A stretch of 64,000 nt of DNA from Labyrinthula sp. Ha (GCA_015227615.1 JAALGZ010000007.1:1612001-1676000); one strand, 5' to 3'. Positions 12,435 to 24,769 are shown, counted from the first letter of the stretch. Made by a program: numbers and translations. The notes: a model not told the origin generated them from the letters alone.

Positions 12435-15400
12435 TTCTTCTAGGCTTGTTTCTTTTCTCCGTTTTGGACCCAAGTCAAATTCCCCGTTTTGTTTCGGTTA
12501 AGTTTAGTAAGGTGTCTAATTTAGACAGAGTGCTGATATTTGGGCGATTTTATACATAGACTAGAGCATCATGTATGTAGACTATACAACTCGTGTGTTA
12601 TGTTCTAAATTAGTACGAGTTATTGCATATAGCGGAGAAGAAGGCTTCTTGATACACAAAAGCTCGTCATAGGTGATTATGATTATATTGTGATAAGCTA
12701 ACATTCAATGAACCCAGAATAAATAAGGAAGAAAGTTGATCCCCTTTTCTTAGCTAAACCATGGGAAAAGCGATGAATCTAAAAACAAACTTTTCAGCAG
12801 AAGAGGTTAAACTAGATAGCGAGTTACTAGAAAACGTACTTTACTGAAAATTAAGTTATTTAAATACGCTGCATGTCTGAATTAGATGAAGAGACAGTTT
12901 AGGGATCCTTCTCATCTTTTGGTAAGGCATTAACTGCCAATTCTAGTTCGGCAGTGAAATTTCAACATATCCTTGGAGACCTTCATGCTTTGTTTTCGTC
13001 GCAAATTATAGTGAGACACGACCTAACTCCGCTAGTTTTCTTTGCATTAAAGCAATAACCCCTTTTTCTGGTCAAGCAGAAACTTAAATGACTAAGGATA
13101 AATCCAATTGCAGCAAAGCCTTTCTTGTTGTTACCTTGTGTGAGGAATAGCAGTCTTGACAAGCCATAAATACTGTATTCTGATGAGTTGTGACGAAAAA
13201 CTTTAAATTGAGAGTAGATGAAACAAGCTGCTGTGGTGTTTTAGAACATATTTTGTTTTGCGCCACTAAATTTAACTAATTTTTAACCGTTGAAAGTACA
13301 TATGACAAGTAGAAGGTATAGTTTGCTCTTGCGAATGAGCATTTCGAGGATCCATCAGTTTTCTTCTGGTTTAAACATGAAGTATACTAAATCATTCATA
13401 TTATTTGAAAACTTCTTATATCTGAAGTTCCCGGCTCAAATCTTGGCAACAGGACAGAAGCTTCATGACGCTTTGTGTTTAGTTACTCATGCGCATCGTT
13501 GCACTTAAAACAATTGAGGCTCTTAGACTTGTTATACTACTACTGCGAATGGCAGTGTAGAGCTGAAAATGCAAGGAAAGCTTACTTCCTCTGCTATACA
13601 AAGCCAAACTTGGAAAAATACGGATTAAAATTTACTGCTCGACCCGTCAGAAAATGTTTTGCAAATTATTCAAGGACCAAGGCTTTTCTAAAGCTACAGG
13701 TCTTTGCAGCAGACACAGTTAAATGCTTAGTCTGACGTAGAAAATGGTATCGTAATAAAGCTTCTGTATCATGATCTTCAATTAGCATTAGTTAATGAGG
13801 TGAATGCAAATTCAAAAGGATAAGTTCTTTCAACTTTGTTTCTTTAACTTTTCGGGTCTTAGCATTAAAATTTTGCTAAAATGAAGATAAAGTTTGCTCA
13901 AAGCCTTGATATTATTCCCATATTGATGTGAATGAATGATTGTGCAAGAATAACTGAGTTTACATGTTCCACATGTGTTTAAAATGAGTCCAAGCTGTAA
14001 AATATTTATCCAGCCTCTTGAATACCTGTATGGAAAGACTGAAAGTGACTAATGAGGAGTTAAAATAAATTCTTTCGGCTTACTAGAATTCTATATCATG
14101 ATGCTAGAGACTATATCAACCTGGTTTAAATAAATTTGTATCAATTTCATCCTGAAAGTCTGTCTAAAGACCTTAACTTCATATCGTATTTGGGAAAAAA
14201 TTGAAGGTTAAGGAGTAGCTCCTCAATGGGTTTAAATCAGTTGTAATGCGTATGTTACTTTTATTCTGTTCCTATGTTCAATAATTAAAGTATGCTTGTA
14301 TTTTGAGCTAACTACAGAGCACCAGAACTAACTCGCAAAAAAACTAGACCTACGACTACGCAAGCATACCCAATATATATATAACAGTTATTCATTGAGT
14401 TGTGTTCGATACTTTAATCACCCTAAAACTAGCAGGGTCATTGATGCAACGCTCTAATGATAGGGATTGATTGGACAAAACTTGGTTATTTTTATCAAAG
14501 TAGGTTCTTTCAATGGCCCGAAATACTCATATTTTTTTCATGTCAAATCTAACACAACATTCTTAAGAGTTCAGGTATCAAGATAGTCTAGAATTACGAG
14601 GGTTCTTTAAATATCAGAGCTGGCGCTGCTGGTCATTGTAGGAATAGAAACTAAATTATATTTTTTATGAAGGTAAGCTGACTGGTTATAACTTTCTATT
14701 TTATTTCTTGGTCCCTAAAAATAGATTTTGTGACGCGGTGGTCTAATTTTCTTGAGAAACTTAATCTTAGGTAGATGAGAAGTTCTTCAAATGACACTTC
14801 TTTCGTCTTCTTGTAATTTTCAGTACCATGAGAGAACTTTCTTTTAATATTCTTTTTCATAATTTTGTCAGCTGATGATTAATTATGAACAAGAAAGGAG
14901 AAACAGACTGAATATCTGTTCTTAGCGGATATTTATGTGAACTAATGGTCGAACATGTAACTTTAACACCAAATGTAACCAAACATTTCAAGACTTCAGA
15001 TATCCAGTTTCTACTTAATAGCAGCCACCGAAGAAATATATCTCTAATAACTTTCCTTAGTAAGAAGATAACCTTAATCATTTAAACAATACACTTTTTT
15101 ACCAATTAGAAAGGTAGACAGTGGAAGATAGAGCAAGTATTTTTCTAGGGTGGGTAATGTTTCAAGACTTTGATTTTGTTAACTTAGATTCCTTTCCAGT
15201 TTTTTTTCAGAAGAGTCAGAATATATTCTCCAAATTGATTATGGGATGTCGTGTATGCTCTGACAATAGAAGCTTGCTGAACTCGAACTGAGATTGATAT
15301 CATCAGTTCTTGGAAATAATGCTTCGTAAAGCTTAAATGTTTATGGTAACTGAAAACAAAGTTAGGAAGTGTTGCTTTAGGCAACTGCAAATTCAAGCTC

Positions 15401-15488
15401 CAATCTCAGAATGATCATGCCAAAGAAGATTAGTGTCTTTGTTTGGTTAGAGCTCTGTATAAAAACTTTCCATTTTAGGAGTTGAAGC
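12435..15488. other. Intergenic DNA between E2 gene and copia element
   Basis: About 3 kb with only short open frames (under 90 codons) on both strands. No splice-consistent exon series or known motif was found. The first 100 bases upstream of the E2 start are T-rich on the plus strand and probably hold its promoter and 5' UTR. Confidence 0.45.
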
Positions 15489-15636
15489 TGTTGACTTATT
15501 ACACTTAGTAAATATATTTGTTGGTTTTTAACTTTTCGGTTTTTGTAACTTGTGGTGGTCGTTACCGTCATTACGGTCTGATTTTCACCCTATATATATT
15601 TATATACTATTCTATATTTAGGTATTAAAACTAATA
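15489..15636 (-). repeat. Copia 3' LTR (left copy)
   Basis: 148-bp long terminal repeat, a near copy of 19861-20010. On the element's strand it begins TATTAG and ends TCAACA, so the termini are TA...CA instead of the usual TG...CA. The TSD GAAGC precedes it on the plus strand. Confidence 0.93.
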
Positions 15637-15660
15637 TTTTCCCCGTTTCTTCTCTCTTCC
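15637..15660 (-). other. Copia polypurine tract
   Basis: On the element's strand the bases just before the 3' LTR are almost all purine (GAAGAAACGGGGAAAA), the usual plus-strand primer of LTR elements. Confidence 0.75.
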
Positions 15661-17082
15661 TCCTCCCCTGTTTCCCAGGTTAAAAGTTTAATTGATTTAT
15701 TGAATACAGTTTTCGAGACTGGTTTGGTGAAAACGTCAGCAACATTCTTGCTGCCTCTAATAAAATGTATTTTCCATCCACATTTTTTCAGTAGAATTCT
15801 TGAGTAAAAATGTTTTGCACCTAGGTGTCTTGTTCTAAAACTCATCGTCTCACCTTCCATCAGTTTTATACAAGATAAACTGTCCGTGTAAAGTGTTACG
15901 TTTTTTACCTTTATCTTCAGAAACTTGCATAGTGAGTTTATCCATTCCATGCTGCTTAGTGCCTTTGAAATACCCACTGTTTCAGCTTCGGTTGTTCAAA
16001 GGGCTATAGTTTTTGCTTTCTTGTTCTCCAAGATAGTGGAAAACCACTTACGAATATTACGTGTCCATCTATAGAGCTGAAATCGCCAGGACCGTTTTGT
16101 CAAGATGCGTCTACATTAATTGTAAAATTTCCCTTCTCTCTGTTCTTGTGGATAAAAATTCCTCTTTTCTTTGTGTTAAATAAGTATGTAAGTACTCTTT
16201 TTGCTGCTTTCAAGTATCTTCTTGTTGGTGCGTTCATAAATACTGAGAGGCGATTAACGATGTATGCAATGTCAGGCCTGCATATTTCTGTGATGTAAAT
16301 TAGGCTAGCTACTATCTGTTGATATAATTTTGGGTCCATTTCTTCGTTTTCTTTGTATAGATATTCAGACGGTATATGGGGAGTCCCAACCTCCTTATCT
16401 TCAGAGGTCTCATAAACGTTTTTCATCGTTTCTATGTATTTTTCCAGATTCAGTAATGTTCCATTAGGTGTATCGTGAATTTCAAATCCTATGAAGATGT
16501 TCGCATCTTTGGTTTTCTTATTATCGTAGACTTTTTCGAGGTTTCTCAATATAGCATTACTGATTCTATCATCTTTGTAACAAAGTAAAATGTCATCGAC
16601 ATAAATCAATAAGTATGCCATCGTGCCATGTGCGTGCATAGGCGGTAAAGGGTCATCTCAACTACACATATTTCAAATCCGATGCTTCTCAAAGTCTTAT
16701 CTAACTCCAAATATCACGCCCTTGACGACTGTTTTAACTCGTAGATCGTTTTCTTGGTTTTCCATGCGTGATTCTTTCTCATATTTTTGTCTTTCTTAGG
16801 CAGTTCGAAGTAATGATCTTGTTCAAGAAACGCATTGAGGAACGCGTTAGATATATCAATTTGGAGTGTCTTGAAGTTATTGGTTTTGATAAAGTAAATG
16901 AAGAAGCGTATCACCTCCTTGTTGGATACTGGACTATAAAGAGAAGAACTCACTTCAGTATGTTTTCCATTTGCCGCAAACCTCACCTTGCATATTTGTT
17001 TATTCAAGACGTTGTCATACTTGACGTTGAACATTTCAATGAGGCGATAAACTTTGGTTGTTGGAGGGATATTCTTTCTCAA
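15640..17082 (-). other. Copia reverse transcriptase and RNase H region
   Basis: The reverse transcriptase shows LQIDISNAFLNAFLEQDHY (copia-type VKTAFLNG region) and the catalytic YVDDILL. RNase H follows, with TDSLSCIKLMEGE and the copia-typical end HFIRGSKNVADVFTKP. Interrupted in several places. Confidence 0.85.
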
Positions 17083-17099
17083 AACCTTTTTGCACTGAC

Positions 17100-18838
17100 C
17101 TATGGTGAGAAATTTTTATATTCTTTTTCATAGGCTTCATACCAGCTGCTCTTGTTTGCATAATATTTTTTAAAGTTGTAGCTTCGTGGAACTATGTTCG
17201 TCTTGATGTTACTTTCCAGAAATATTTCTTCGTATGGTATTCTAGATTTTTGAAGTTGGGTTGCCAATCTAAAGTGTTTGGTCTTTGTAAGTTGCTTAGA
17301 TGCTTTATTTTGAAGTTTCTTGGACCTTCTAATCCAATGTTTTGGGTTTTCATCGATATCTTCATATCTGATGTTCTTGAAAGCTTCTTTTACTTGATGA
17401 GCTACCTTTGAGTTGGGTTTGTCTAGGATTTGTTCTTGTCGTTTCACGCTCTTATTGGTGATATCTCTATATTTTATTCTATTTCTTAATTTCTCAGAAC
17501 GTGTAATATCCTTGACGTTACGAGATAAAACGATCCCCCTACTACTTCTATCCATTAAGATAGATTCTACAGTTTCAGCATTTTCGCCCAAGTAAATAGC
17601 GGGCTTTGCAGGTGGGGATATCTTATTGTTGGAACTTTCGTCAATATAGTAGACTACTTGTCCGAAAAGATTTTCGTTTTGAATATCTTTTTTTCTCCAT
17701 GGATTAATTCATAAGGAGATACACCTATTCTAAATATTGGTATGATATTTAATGAATACACAGCACGTTTTGCCGCGTGGATCCAGTATTTTTGCATGAG
17801 TTTTGCGTCCAGAAGTAGAACCCTTACTAGAGTTAAAACACTTCTGTTTGCTCTTTCCGCTGTTCCATTCAGTTGTAGTGTGTTTGTGGCACTGAATCTA
17901 CTCTTTATTTTATTGTTTAGGAGATAATTGGAAACTTCCTCGTTAACAAACTCGGTGCCTTTCCCCATGAATGCGCATTTAATACTGTATTCTGATATAG
18001 AAGCCAAATATTTTATTATTCCGATGAGAATATGAGGTATTTCTTTCTTCTTTTTATAATTTTTTAGTACTTTATATTTGGAATAACTATCTGTGATAAG
18101 TAAGAATCCTTTCTCTCCAGAAGTTCCAGCAGTTGGCATAGCAACCGTATCACAATACAACCTTTCAAAAGGTGTATCGGGTAAAGTTAACATTTCCTTA
18201 CCTATTGCATTTTTAGTAACTTTCGCTCTAGAACAGTTTTCGCAAAGGTAGGGTTGTTCCAGGTTAGCATTTTTTATTTTATAGTATTTTATAGTGTTCC
18301 GCCGTGTATTGTCGTTTGGGTGGCCGAAAAACCTATGCCAAGGAAAAGTGAGGTTTGTAGAAAAACAGTGTGAATTTGTTTCCATCTTGAATTTTAGGTG
18401 ATAGAGATTATTCTTGTTCTTTGCCGCAGAAAAAATTGTTGCTTGATTTCTGTTTATCTTGATGTTGCTGTCCTTGAACGAAATGTCATATCCATTATTC
18501 GTCAATTTTTCAAAGGATATGATGCCAAAGTCTTTGGACTGATCCAGTATCAAGGTGTTTCTTAATTTCAACATCTTATTCTTAGGGAGTGTCAAGTGAA
18601 GTTCTCCTTTCCTTGATGCTACGGTTGATCCCGAAATACCTTTAATTTTCCTCTCATGTATAGTTTGTATATTTTTCATATACTTATGCATGTTGGTTCC
18701 AACGATGTTGCAGGAAGCGCCCGAGTCTACGTAGAATATAATAGTTTTTGTTGTTTCTGATTCGTTTTGTAATTTCCTAAGAGAGGATTTGGTTTTGGGC
18801 ATTTTCTCGATTCGATCTTTGGATGAGTATGCTATCAT
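17100..18838 (-). other. Copia protease and integrase region
   Basis: The protease motif YVDSGASCNIVG is followed by the GAG-pre-integrase zinc finger (WHRFFGHPND ... CENCSRAK) and a DDE integrase core that begins ERLYCDTVAMP and includes TDSYSKY. The integrase C-terminal part continues towards the reverse transcriptase. The region belongs to the broken pol. Confidence 0.85.
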
Positions 18839-18862
18839 ATGACTTTTGACTGAATTTTTATT

Positions 18863-19840
18863 TTATTTTTCTTGATTTTTTGTATTTTTATTTTTATTTT
18901 GTTTTTCTGCTTTTTTGATTTTTATGGCTATATTCGAAGCTTCTTCTTCATAATCGCTGTCTTCCTCTTCGTAATCTTGTTCATCTTCGATGTATTTTAA
19001 TTTGGTTAGATCTTTCTTCTCAGTACAACTTCTATTGCATTCGGCAACGTTCGCTTTTCCTTTTCTGTAACATTTCTCTGACTTATGACCATATTTTTTG
19101 CAATAGTTACAGTGTTCATCTTGGTCAGTATGCCCATGTTTTTTGCACTGCTTGCAAAATTTGTTGGACTTAACTCTTTGTTTACTCCATTTGTTCTTGC
19201 TTGCTTTGTTCGGCTTAAGTTTTGCCTTTTCTCTTGCCTCAGCAACAATTGCATCAATTTCAGACGAAAGATTATACAATTGAGAATAAACAGAATCAAA
19301 GTTAAGTTCCTTGTTTGATGCTTTCAAGATCACCTGAAAGGTTTCTATTTGTCTATGTTTAACTATGTTTAGCAACATATCAATTTTATCATCTTCGTCA
19401 ATCACATAGTTGAACGCTTTTAGTTTAATGAGGGTCGTCCTGAAACATTCTAGCTTTTCGCACCAGTTTGCACCAGTTGGGTTATGTAGAAGTTTTTTCA
19501 ACGCTCTCTTTTGCTGTTTTCTATCAATGGTAAACCAGTTATCAAGGATGTCCAGTACTTGAAAAGCAACTTCAACTCCTTCTATTCTTTCGAAAATCTC
19601 TGGAGTGATTGAGTTTATGATGATACCGATGATTTTTGCGTTGTGTTTCTTCTCTGCTGAAGTTAGAACCTTTTCTTGCTGTTCACTTTCCGTGTCAGCG
19701 AATTTTTGTCTCTGATTAATAAGAGGCATGTCGAGATTCTTCTCGATCAAGTATGCCTTTAAACAAGCTTTCCAGAGCTTGTAGTTTTTCTTTTCTTCAA
19801 GAGTACGTATTTTATTATTACTTTCCATAATTTTTAGCAT
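18863..19840 (-). other. Copia gag region
   Basis: A Gag-like segment of about 325 residues with a UBN2/copia-type N-terminal domain (MESNNKIRTLEEKKNYKLWK), then basic linker and two zinc knuckles: a variant CKQCKKHGH one and a canonical C-x2-C-x4-H-x4-C one (CNYCKKYGHKSEKC). An acidic, lysine-rich tail follows. Confidence 0.85.
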
Positions 19841-19841
19841 G

Positions 19842-19860
19842 TTAGAGACGGCTGTTAACC
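19842..19860 (-). other. Copia primer-binding site resembling the tRNA-Asn anticodon arm
   Basis: The bases touching the 5' LTR contain, on the plus strand, CGGCTGTTAACC, which is the anticodon stem-loop sequence of many eukaryotic tRNA-Asn(GUU) genes. The bases before it, TTAGAGA, also resemble the tRNA-Asn D-arm end. Copia-group elements are known to prime from an internal cut tRNA (half tRNA), so this position and sequence fit that habit. The usual initiator-Met primer site is absent. The primer assignment is inferred. Confidence 0.6.
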
Positions 19861-20010
19861 TGTTGACTTATTACACTTAGTAAATAAATTTGTCGGTTTT
19901 TAACTTTTCGGTTTTTCTAACTTGTGGTGGTCTTTACCGTCATTATGGTCCGATTTTCACCCTATGTATATATTTATATACTGTTCTATATTTAGGTGTT
20001 AAGACTAATA
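19861..20010 (-). repeat. Copia 5' LTR (right copy)
   Basis: 150-bp long terminal repeat matching 15489-15636 at about 94 percent by eye. The second TSD copy GAAGC follows at 20011-20015. At 150 bp it is short for copia LTRs, which are usually a few hundred bp. Confidence 0.93.
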
Positions 20011-20015
20011 GAAGC

Positions 20016-20269
20016 AGAGAGGACTCCTATTCAGAATTGGAACTGATCTTTTCCCACCACCGGCCTTGTGCTTTCCTAGCACAACTCATGGAAAAATGCT
20101 CACAGCCTGCACATTGTAAGACTAACGAACAGCAAAGCCGTATGCTGCTTCATCTTCCTCTCAGTTATATTCTGCTGCAGCATAACTTTGAGAACCCAGA
20201 ATTAACCAATACAATTCCTTGAAAAAATAGGACAAATCTTAGTCCTTAGATAAAACTTCTACTTCTCCC
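20016..20269. other. Intergenic strip and probable 3' UTR of eIF2B delta
   Basis: About 250 bases between the copia target duplication and the eIF2B delta stop codon. No gene seen; it probably holds the eIF2B delta 3' UTR and polyadenylation site. Confidence 0.4.
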
Positions 20270-21632
20270 TTACCGAGAACCTTCATTCATTTCTCTTACA
20301 ACTACTGGAACCGACGTAGCAGGAATAATGCCTACCTCTGTCACCACACTATCCAGAAACTTCACAGGCGTTAGATCATACATCAAGTTTAACAAGAACA
20401 CTTCCTTTCTATCTCGCCAGTCGCTGAGTGCATCTCGCTTCTTCAATCCATCTTCTCCTATAGTGCTAGGTTTCAAGAGCTGATCAGGATCGTGCAGTTC
20501 ATTATTTGCAATTCCATCTAGCTGTACTTTTGACGAGAACTTATAACTTTCTGCACAGAATACTACAGGTTTATTTCTTGAGATAGCCATTAAACAAATA
20601 GGTGCCGTACCAACACGTGAAAGAACTGAGCCATTTGACATGAGACCAGATGCCCCAAGTATTACCTTTGTAATTTTACTTACAACCAAACTAAGTGCTG
20701 AAAAATCAACATACTCACAAGATACTCCTCCATTTTTCAAAGACTTATACATCTAAAAATAACTAAGAATGAAAACATACATTAAAGCTTTCTTCTATTA
20801 TAGGGTTACTAGCTATAACCACAACTTTAAATCGTTTTCCTTTATTCTTTGCTTCTAAGAACGCCTAAGATAAAAGCAAAGTAATAGTTACACCTTTTTT
20901 ACCACAAATGAATGTGAGTATGTTAAAATAATATCACCATCATGAACAAGATCCGTAACTCTCTGGACGATTACTTCTTGAGCAGCTAAGATGGAGGTAA
21001 AAATAAAAGAGTCAATTTTTTCACAAAGCAACTCCTTTGCCTCAACTTCTTCAACATCCGGAGGTATTTCTAAAATATGTTGCCGAAGAAACTTTATTGC
21101 GTTTCCCATGCTAACTGAATGAGGTCTATAATAAGAATAAAAGGAGGTTTACCTGCAGTCAATCAAAGCTTGGATATATGGTTTTAGTCGCTTATCCAGA
21201 TCACGAGCCACAGAGATTCCAGGTGGCGTTTGATAGCTTGAAATAAAACTTTTAAAAGATTCCAACATAGAAATAGTTCTTGCATTTCCACCAACAAGCT
21301 TTTTTTCTCCAAATTTTAATCCAATTCTCTGCAAGATATTGAAAACATGGATATTACAAGTATGCTTGGATGAAGGGTTTTTGCATCTTCATTTGAAAAG
21401 CTCAATTCACGAGACAATGACGATTCAGTTTCATGCTGCGCTATAAATTTTAGTAGAGAAAGCACCAAGTACGCAGGTGCTGGAACAGATAGACTAATTT
21501 CTGGGTCTTTGTTCTTCTTACAACATGCTTTTTATCTGATCCTCTAGGTTTTTGCTGCTTCCTTTGTTGTTCTAGATATAAAATGACGAAGGTTACCTTA
21601 CTTGTTTGATTGTTTTTATTATCCTTAGGCAT
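20270..21632 (-). CDS. EIF2B4: Translation initiation factor eIF2B subunit delta
   Basis: Regulatory subunit of eIF2B, the cytosolic complex that recharges eIF2 with GTP and is the target of stress control by eIF2-alpha phosphorylation. Seven exons: 21632..21597, 21571..21522, 21493..21358, 21328..21153, 21125..20894, 20864..20781 and 20752..20270. The six introns are 25, 28, 29, 27, 29 and 28 nt, all GT...AG, and joining them keeps one frame of 398 residues. Delta-type signatures are RIGLKFGEKKLVGGNART, DKRLKPYIQALIDCRPHSVS, SMGNAIKFL and, in the C-terminal Rossmann-like domain, VILGASGLMSNGSVLSRVGT, NELHDPDQLL and NLMYDLTPVKFLDSVVTEVG. The RPHSVSMGNAIKFL block separates it from the alpha and beta paralogues. 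The N-terminal extension is short and Asn/Lys-rich, and the whole is shorter than the human subunit (about 520). It looks intact. Confidence 0.95.
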
Positions 21633-24162
21633 TTTCTAACAACTTAGTTTCTGAAGGTATGGCTTAAGGAATGATACGTGGAATCTGCAGTGCTATAGTA
21701 ATGCCGCAATGTGATATGTTGCAATATTTGTTGCTCTTGCTATATACCAACACCGGCAATTAAAACTCAGAAAGTTAGAAACAATTTGAAGTATGGCTAA
21801 TGCAATCCGAAGTTTTTCATTCCACTTTTTGATTGGTTTTGTTTTAAATTTGTTAAAATGTAAATTCAAAATCAAAATAAAAAACCAGCATAAAAGATAA
21901 ATGTTGAAAGATCACGGAACATCAACTTAAACCTAGGGGAAAAGGAAGGAAAAAAAAGAAAGCTGTTATCAATTCTTTCAAGGTGTATTTTTACATCTTT
22001 TTTCACTTTATATTGCTAAAAGTAACATTGTATCAAGATTTTAACTTCGGATCAGAGAGGTATGAACGGCAACTCGGAAGATTCCTTTATGTTTATGGTG
22101 AAAGCTATATATGTAGGTAGAGCAAGTTCATTTATGCTCAAACATGTGAATAAAGTGTTCAAGTTTAAAGAAAAATTATATTTTCAGGATTTCAAGTTTA
22201 GATGAAACAAATATGAATGAAAAAAAATAATTTTAGGCTTCTTATTAAATAATGGCCTCAGGCTAAAATCTCATATAAAACTGCGGATCTGTTGGTAAGC
22301 TTAGGGTTTTCTGAAGGGAGGAAGTGCAAAAGATTCAGAAGTACTTAATTATTTTTATATTTTAGCTCAAAAAAGTTTCAAGGCAAAAAAATAAAAACAA
22401 GAATAAAAAATTCAACTTAAACAAATAGGATTCAGAAACCAACAAGATTTTTTTTATTTTATTTAATAGTTTTTATGGCAAAACAAGTAGAAAAACAAAG
22501 CCAAACTCTGAATGGAAAAGGTAATTACTTTCGAAAATAGTCATCGTAAATAGAGGGCGGGCTTTACATCATTTTTTGAGTTTACCACTCGCTGTTTCTG
22601 TTACGAATATCTTAAGTGGGAGGTTGTGGGTGGTCAAACCTTCATTTATTACAATATCATAAATGACAGTATGGATGGTCTATCATCTCAGTTCAAGTGA
22701 AAAGAATCTATGGAGTTCAATTTATTTTCAATAACTTAAGTGGGGCGGTGAACACCATTTCAACAAAATTCCAAAAAAACACGGAGTTCAAGGTTCGTTA
22801 TCTCAAAATAAAAAAAATGGAGAATAAGGTTTTTTAGCTCAGGAGTCAGATACTCCTCATTCTCATTGGCCAAATTCTTAATTGCCCAATTTTTTTTGAA
22901 AAAATCAAACCAACAAAATTAAAACAAAAAATTACATATAGGGAGCATGAAATAGTAAACACAAAAAACAAAAGGAAAACACAAAAAAAATCAAAAGGGT
23001 AATTGGAACCACAAAAAACATGAGAAAAATGGGAAATAGGGAAACAAGAGGCAAAAAGGAAACAAGAAAAGATATGCGAATTAGAAATCACAAAGAAACA
23101 AAAAAAAACTCGCAAATAGCAAAAAATGCAAGCCTTGAACTCTTATTTAGGGAAAAACACGAAATGAAAGAACATTTGTTAACATAGAACTCGAATATTT
23201 TCTATTATCCTTAAACCATTTAAGTTTAAATTCTCATGTTAACAAAAATCTAAATCTTCTCATTTTCAGTATTTAAAATTACTTGTTTTAAACTTCTAGT
23301 TATGTCAGTTCAGATATTTATTTATTAACGTCTACACATATTTTAATATTTCTGTGTTCGCGCTATGGAAAAAGATTTAAATCCATCCTCATCTTCATGG
23401 AGGGCCGAGCCATGGGTCCATTTTTAAAAACCCGGGGAGCATGAAAGGCTCTCGCGCTACGCTAGGGTCAGGCAACTTCACATTTTAATGTTTTTAACTA
23501 TTAATATATATTTGGTATCCTCTAGTGCACGTCACTTTGTTCCCAGCCCCCTCTATATTTTGTCTATGGGAAATTATTGTTCTGCGCATCGATTATTCAG
23601 ACGAAGTATGGTGAAATTTTGTTTTTGGGAAATCGATCTGACCAATGGCATTGCGAGGAGTATCTGACTCCGTAGTCTAAAAACCCGATCCTAAAAAATG
23701 GAGTTCAATTTATTCTAAGGGAGGAATTATGAAATAGGGTCAAAGTTTTAGGAAGGCGCTAGGGTTAGACTTTGCAAAACATCTAGCCATAGGCAATAGC
23801 ACAGGATAAGATCAAAACAATGATGTACAAGTAGTTCAAGTTTATGAGCCAAAATTCAACCGTAAAAGAATACCCTCAGCATCTCCCTTAAACCTCTTCT
23901 TTCTTATTGCTGGTGATTACAAGTTCAATACAGACTCCTGGGTAGGGGTTTTTCAGTGTCCGAATTACTTGCGAACAAACCATCTGGATTCGCACGTCAA
24001 AATTTTTTCATCATGAGAGTTGCAACCAATGTTTTTCTCCAGCACCAAAATAATAATCTTCGCTGCAAAATAGTTTGCACTCTATCATCAGCTTAGAGTA
24101 CTTCAATGAAGTTTTTTCTAGAGCCTTTCAATTTCCTAGTTTAGGAACCCGAACCTTGAACT
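21633..24162. repeat. Intergenic DNA with short direct and inverted repeats
   Basis: No gene seen. It contains an A-rich low-complexity stretch (about 22380-22450 and 22860-23120). The word TGGAGTTCAATTTATT occurs at about 22708 and 23699, and CTTAAGTGGG at about 22612 and 22737. GGAGTTCAAGGTTCG near 22781 reappears inverted, with one mismatch, at about 24149-24163. These may be edges of an old transposon, but no transposase frame was found. Confidence 0.35.
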
Positions 24163-24769
24163 CTATAATGTTGGACTTTGAAACAGGAACTCTTCCAAGA
24201 TTTTGTAAAGCAACTTCATAGAGAGGATGCTCTTCATGTCTACATCTTGGAAGAAGAAATCTCCTTTCATAAAAAGACCAATGTTTCTGGATACTAATTC
24301 TGCCAAAGTATCTGCATGGAAGACGAATATTGGTCCAAGTCGAACACGAACAAGCTGGAACGATGTCTTGTTGTTTCCATTTAAAATTCTCACGATGTAG
24401 CTCTTCTTATCTTTATAATCTTGAACTGAATATTTTATACCTAGTTTTTTTATTTCAATAGTGTAGCGGTAAGAACCACGCGTTTCATTTTGAAGATATT
24501 GCTTAATCTCATCTGATAATAGTGCATCCTTACGAATCAATTTCTTCAATTTATCTAAAATTTAAATACATATTTTCTTACTAAATTACCATAATATGTA
24601 ACAAATTGATCTAAAATCCATTTTTTTTTGAGTTTTTGCATTCTCCACGAGCTTCAAACTTTCTGTGCATGGACTCTACTCGTTGAGTGATTTTGTTTAC
24701 AAAGCTTAAACACTTCTGAGTAAAAGTCCAGCCCAGCTTATCTTTTTCATTTAATGTTTTTAAGAAGTT
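24163..24769 (-). CDS. Unrecognised multi-exon gene, 3' exons
   Basis: I do not recognise the product. Three exons fit one frame on the minus strand: 24769..24649, a 21-nt exon 24610..24590, and 24554..24163 ending in TAG. The introns between them are 38 nt (24611..24648) and 35 nt (24555..24589), GT...AG, slightly longer than in the well-supported genes. The joined peptide runs ...KITQRVESMHRKFEA, HQFVTYYD, KLKKLIRKDALLSDEIKQYL and ends EEFLFQSPTL. It is lysine-rich and probably helical at the start, with a more mixed strand-like second half (FQLVRVRLGPIFVFHADTLA). The last exon alone is about 130 codons, unlikely by chance in DNA this AT-rich. Upstream open segments at 24875-25165 and 25630-25836 may be earlier exons, but I could not find a consistent join. 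It could also be a decayed gene. Confidence 0.5.

Larger units (their letters stand above)
15489..20010 (-). mobile_element. Ty1/copia LTR retrotransposon, broken
   Basis: A 4.5-kb element read on the minus strand. Two direct LTRs of about 150 bp bound it, and a 5-bp target duplication GAAGC lies at 15484-15488 and 20011-20015. Internal order is the copia order: gag with zinc knuckles, protease, integrase, reverse transcriptase, RNase H. A polypurine tract abuts the left LTR and a primer-binding site abuts the right one. The pol region is interrupted several times (about four breaks by eye), while gag is open. The LTRs differ by about nine substitutions and one small indel, about 6 percent, so the copy is moderately old rather than recent. 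It inserted just downstream of the eIF2B delta gene, in the same orientation. Confidence 0.93.

Noticed and set aside
13290-13735. Overlapping plus-strand frames rich in Tyr and Cys
   Set aside because: No motif, no consistent start or splice sites, and composition typical of the surrounding AT-rich DNA.
16768-17133. Plus-strand frame inside the copia element
   Set aside because: It is the antisense shadow of the reverse transcriptase region.
19890-20222. 110-codon plus-strand frame crossing the right LTR
   Set aside because: It starts inside the LTR and runs into the 3' flank of eIF2B delta on the opposite strand; no conserved content.
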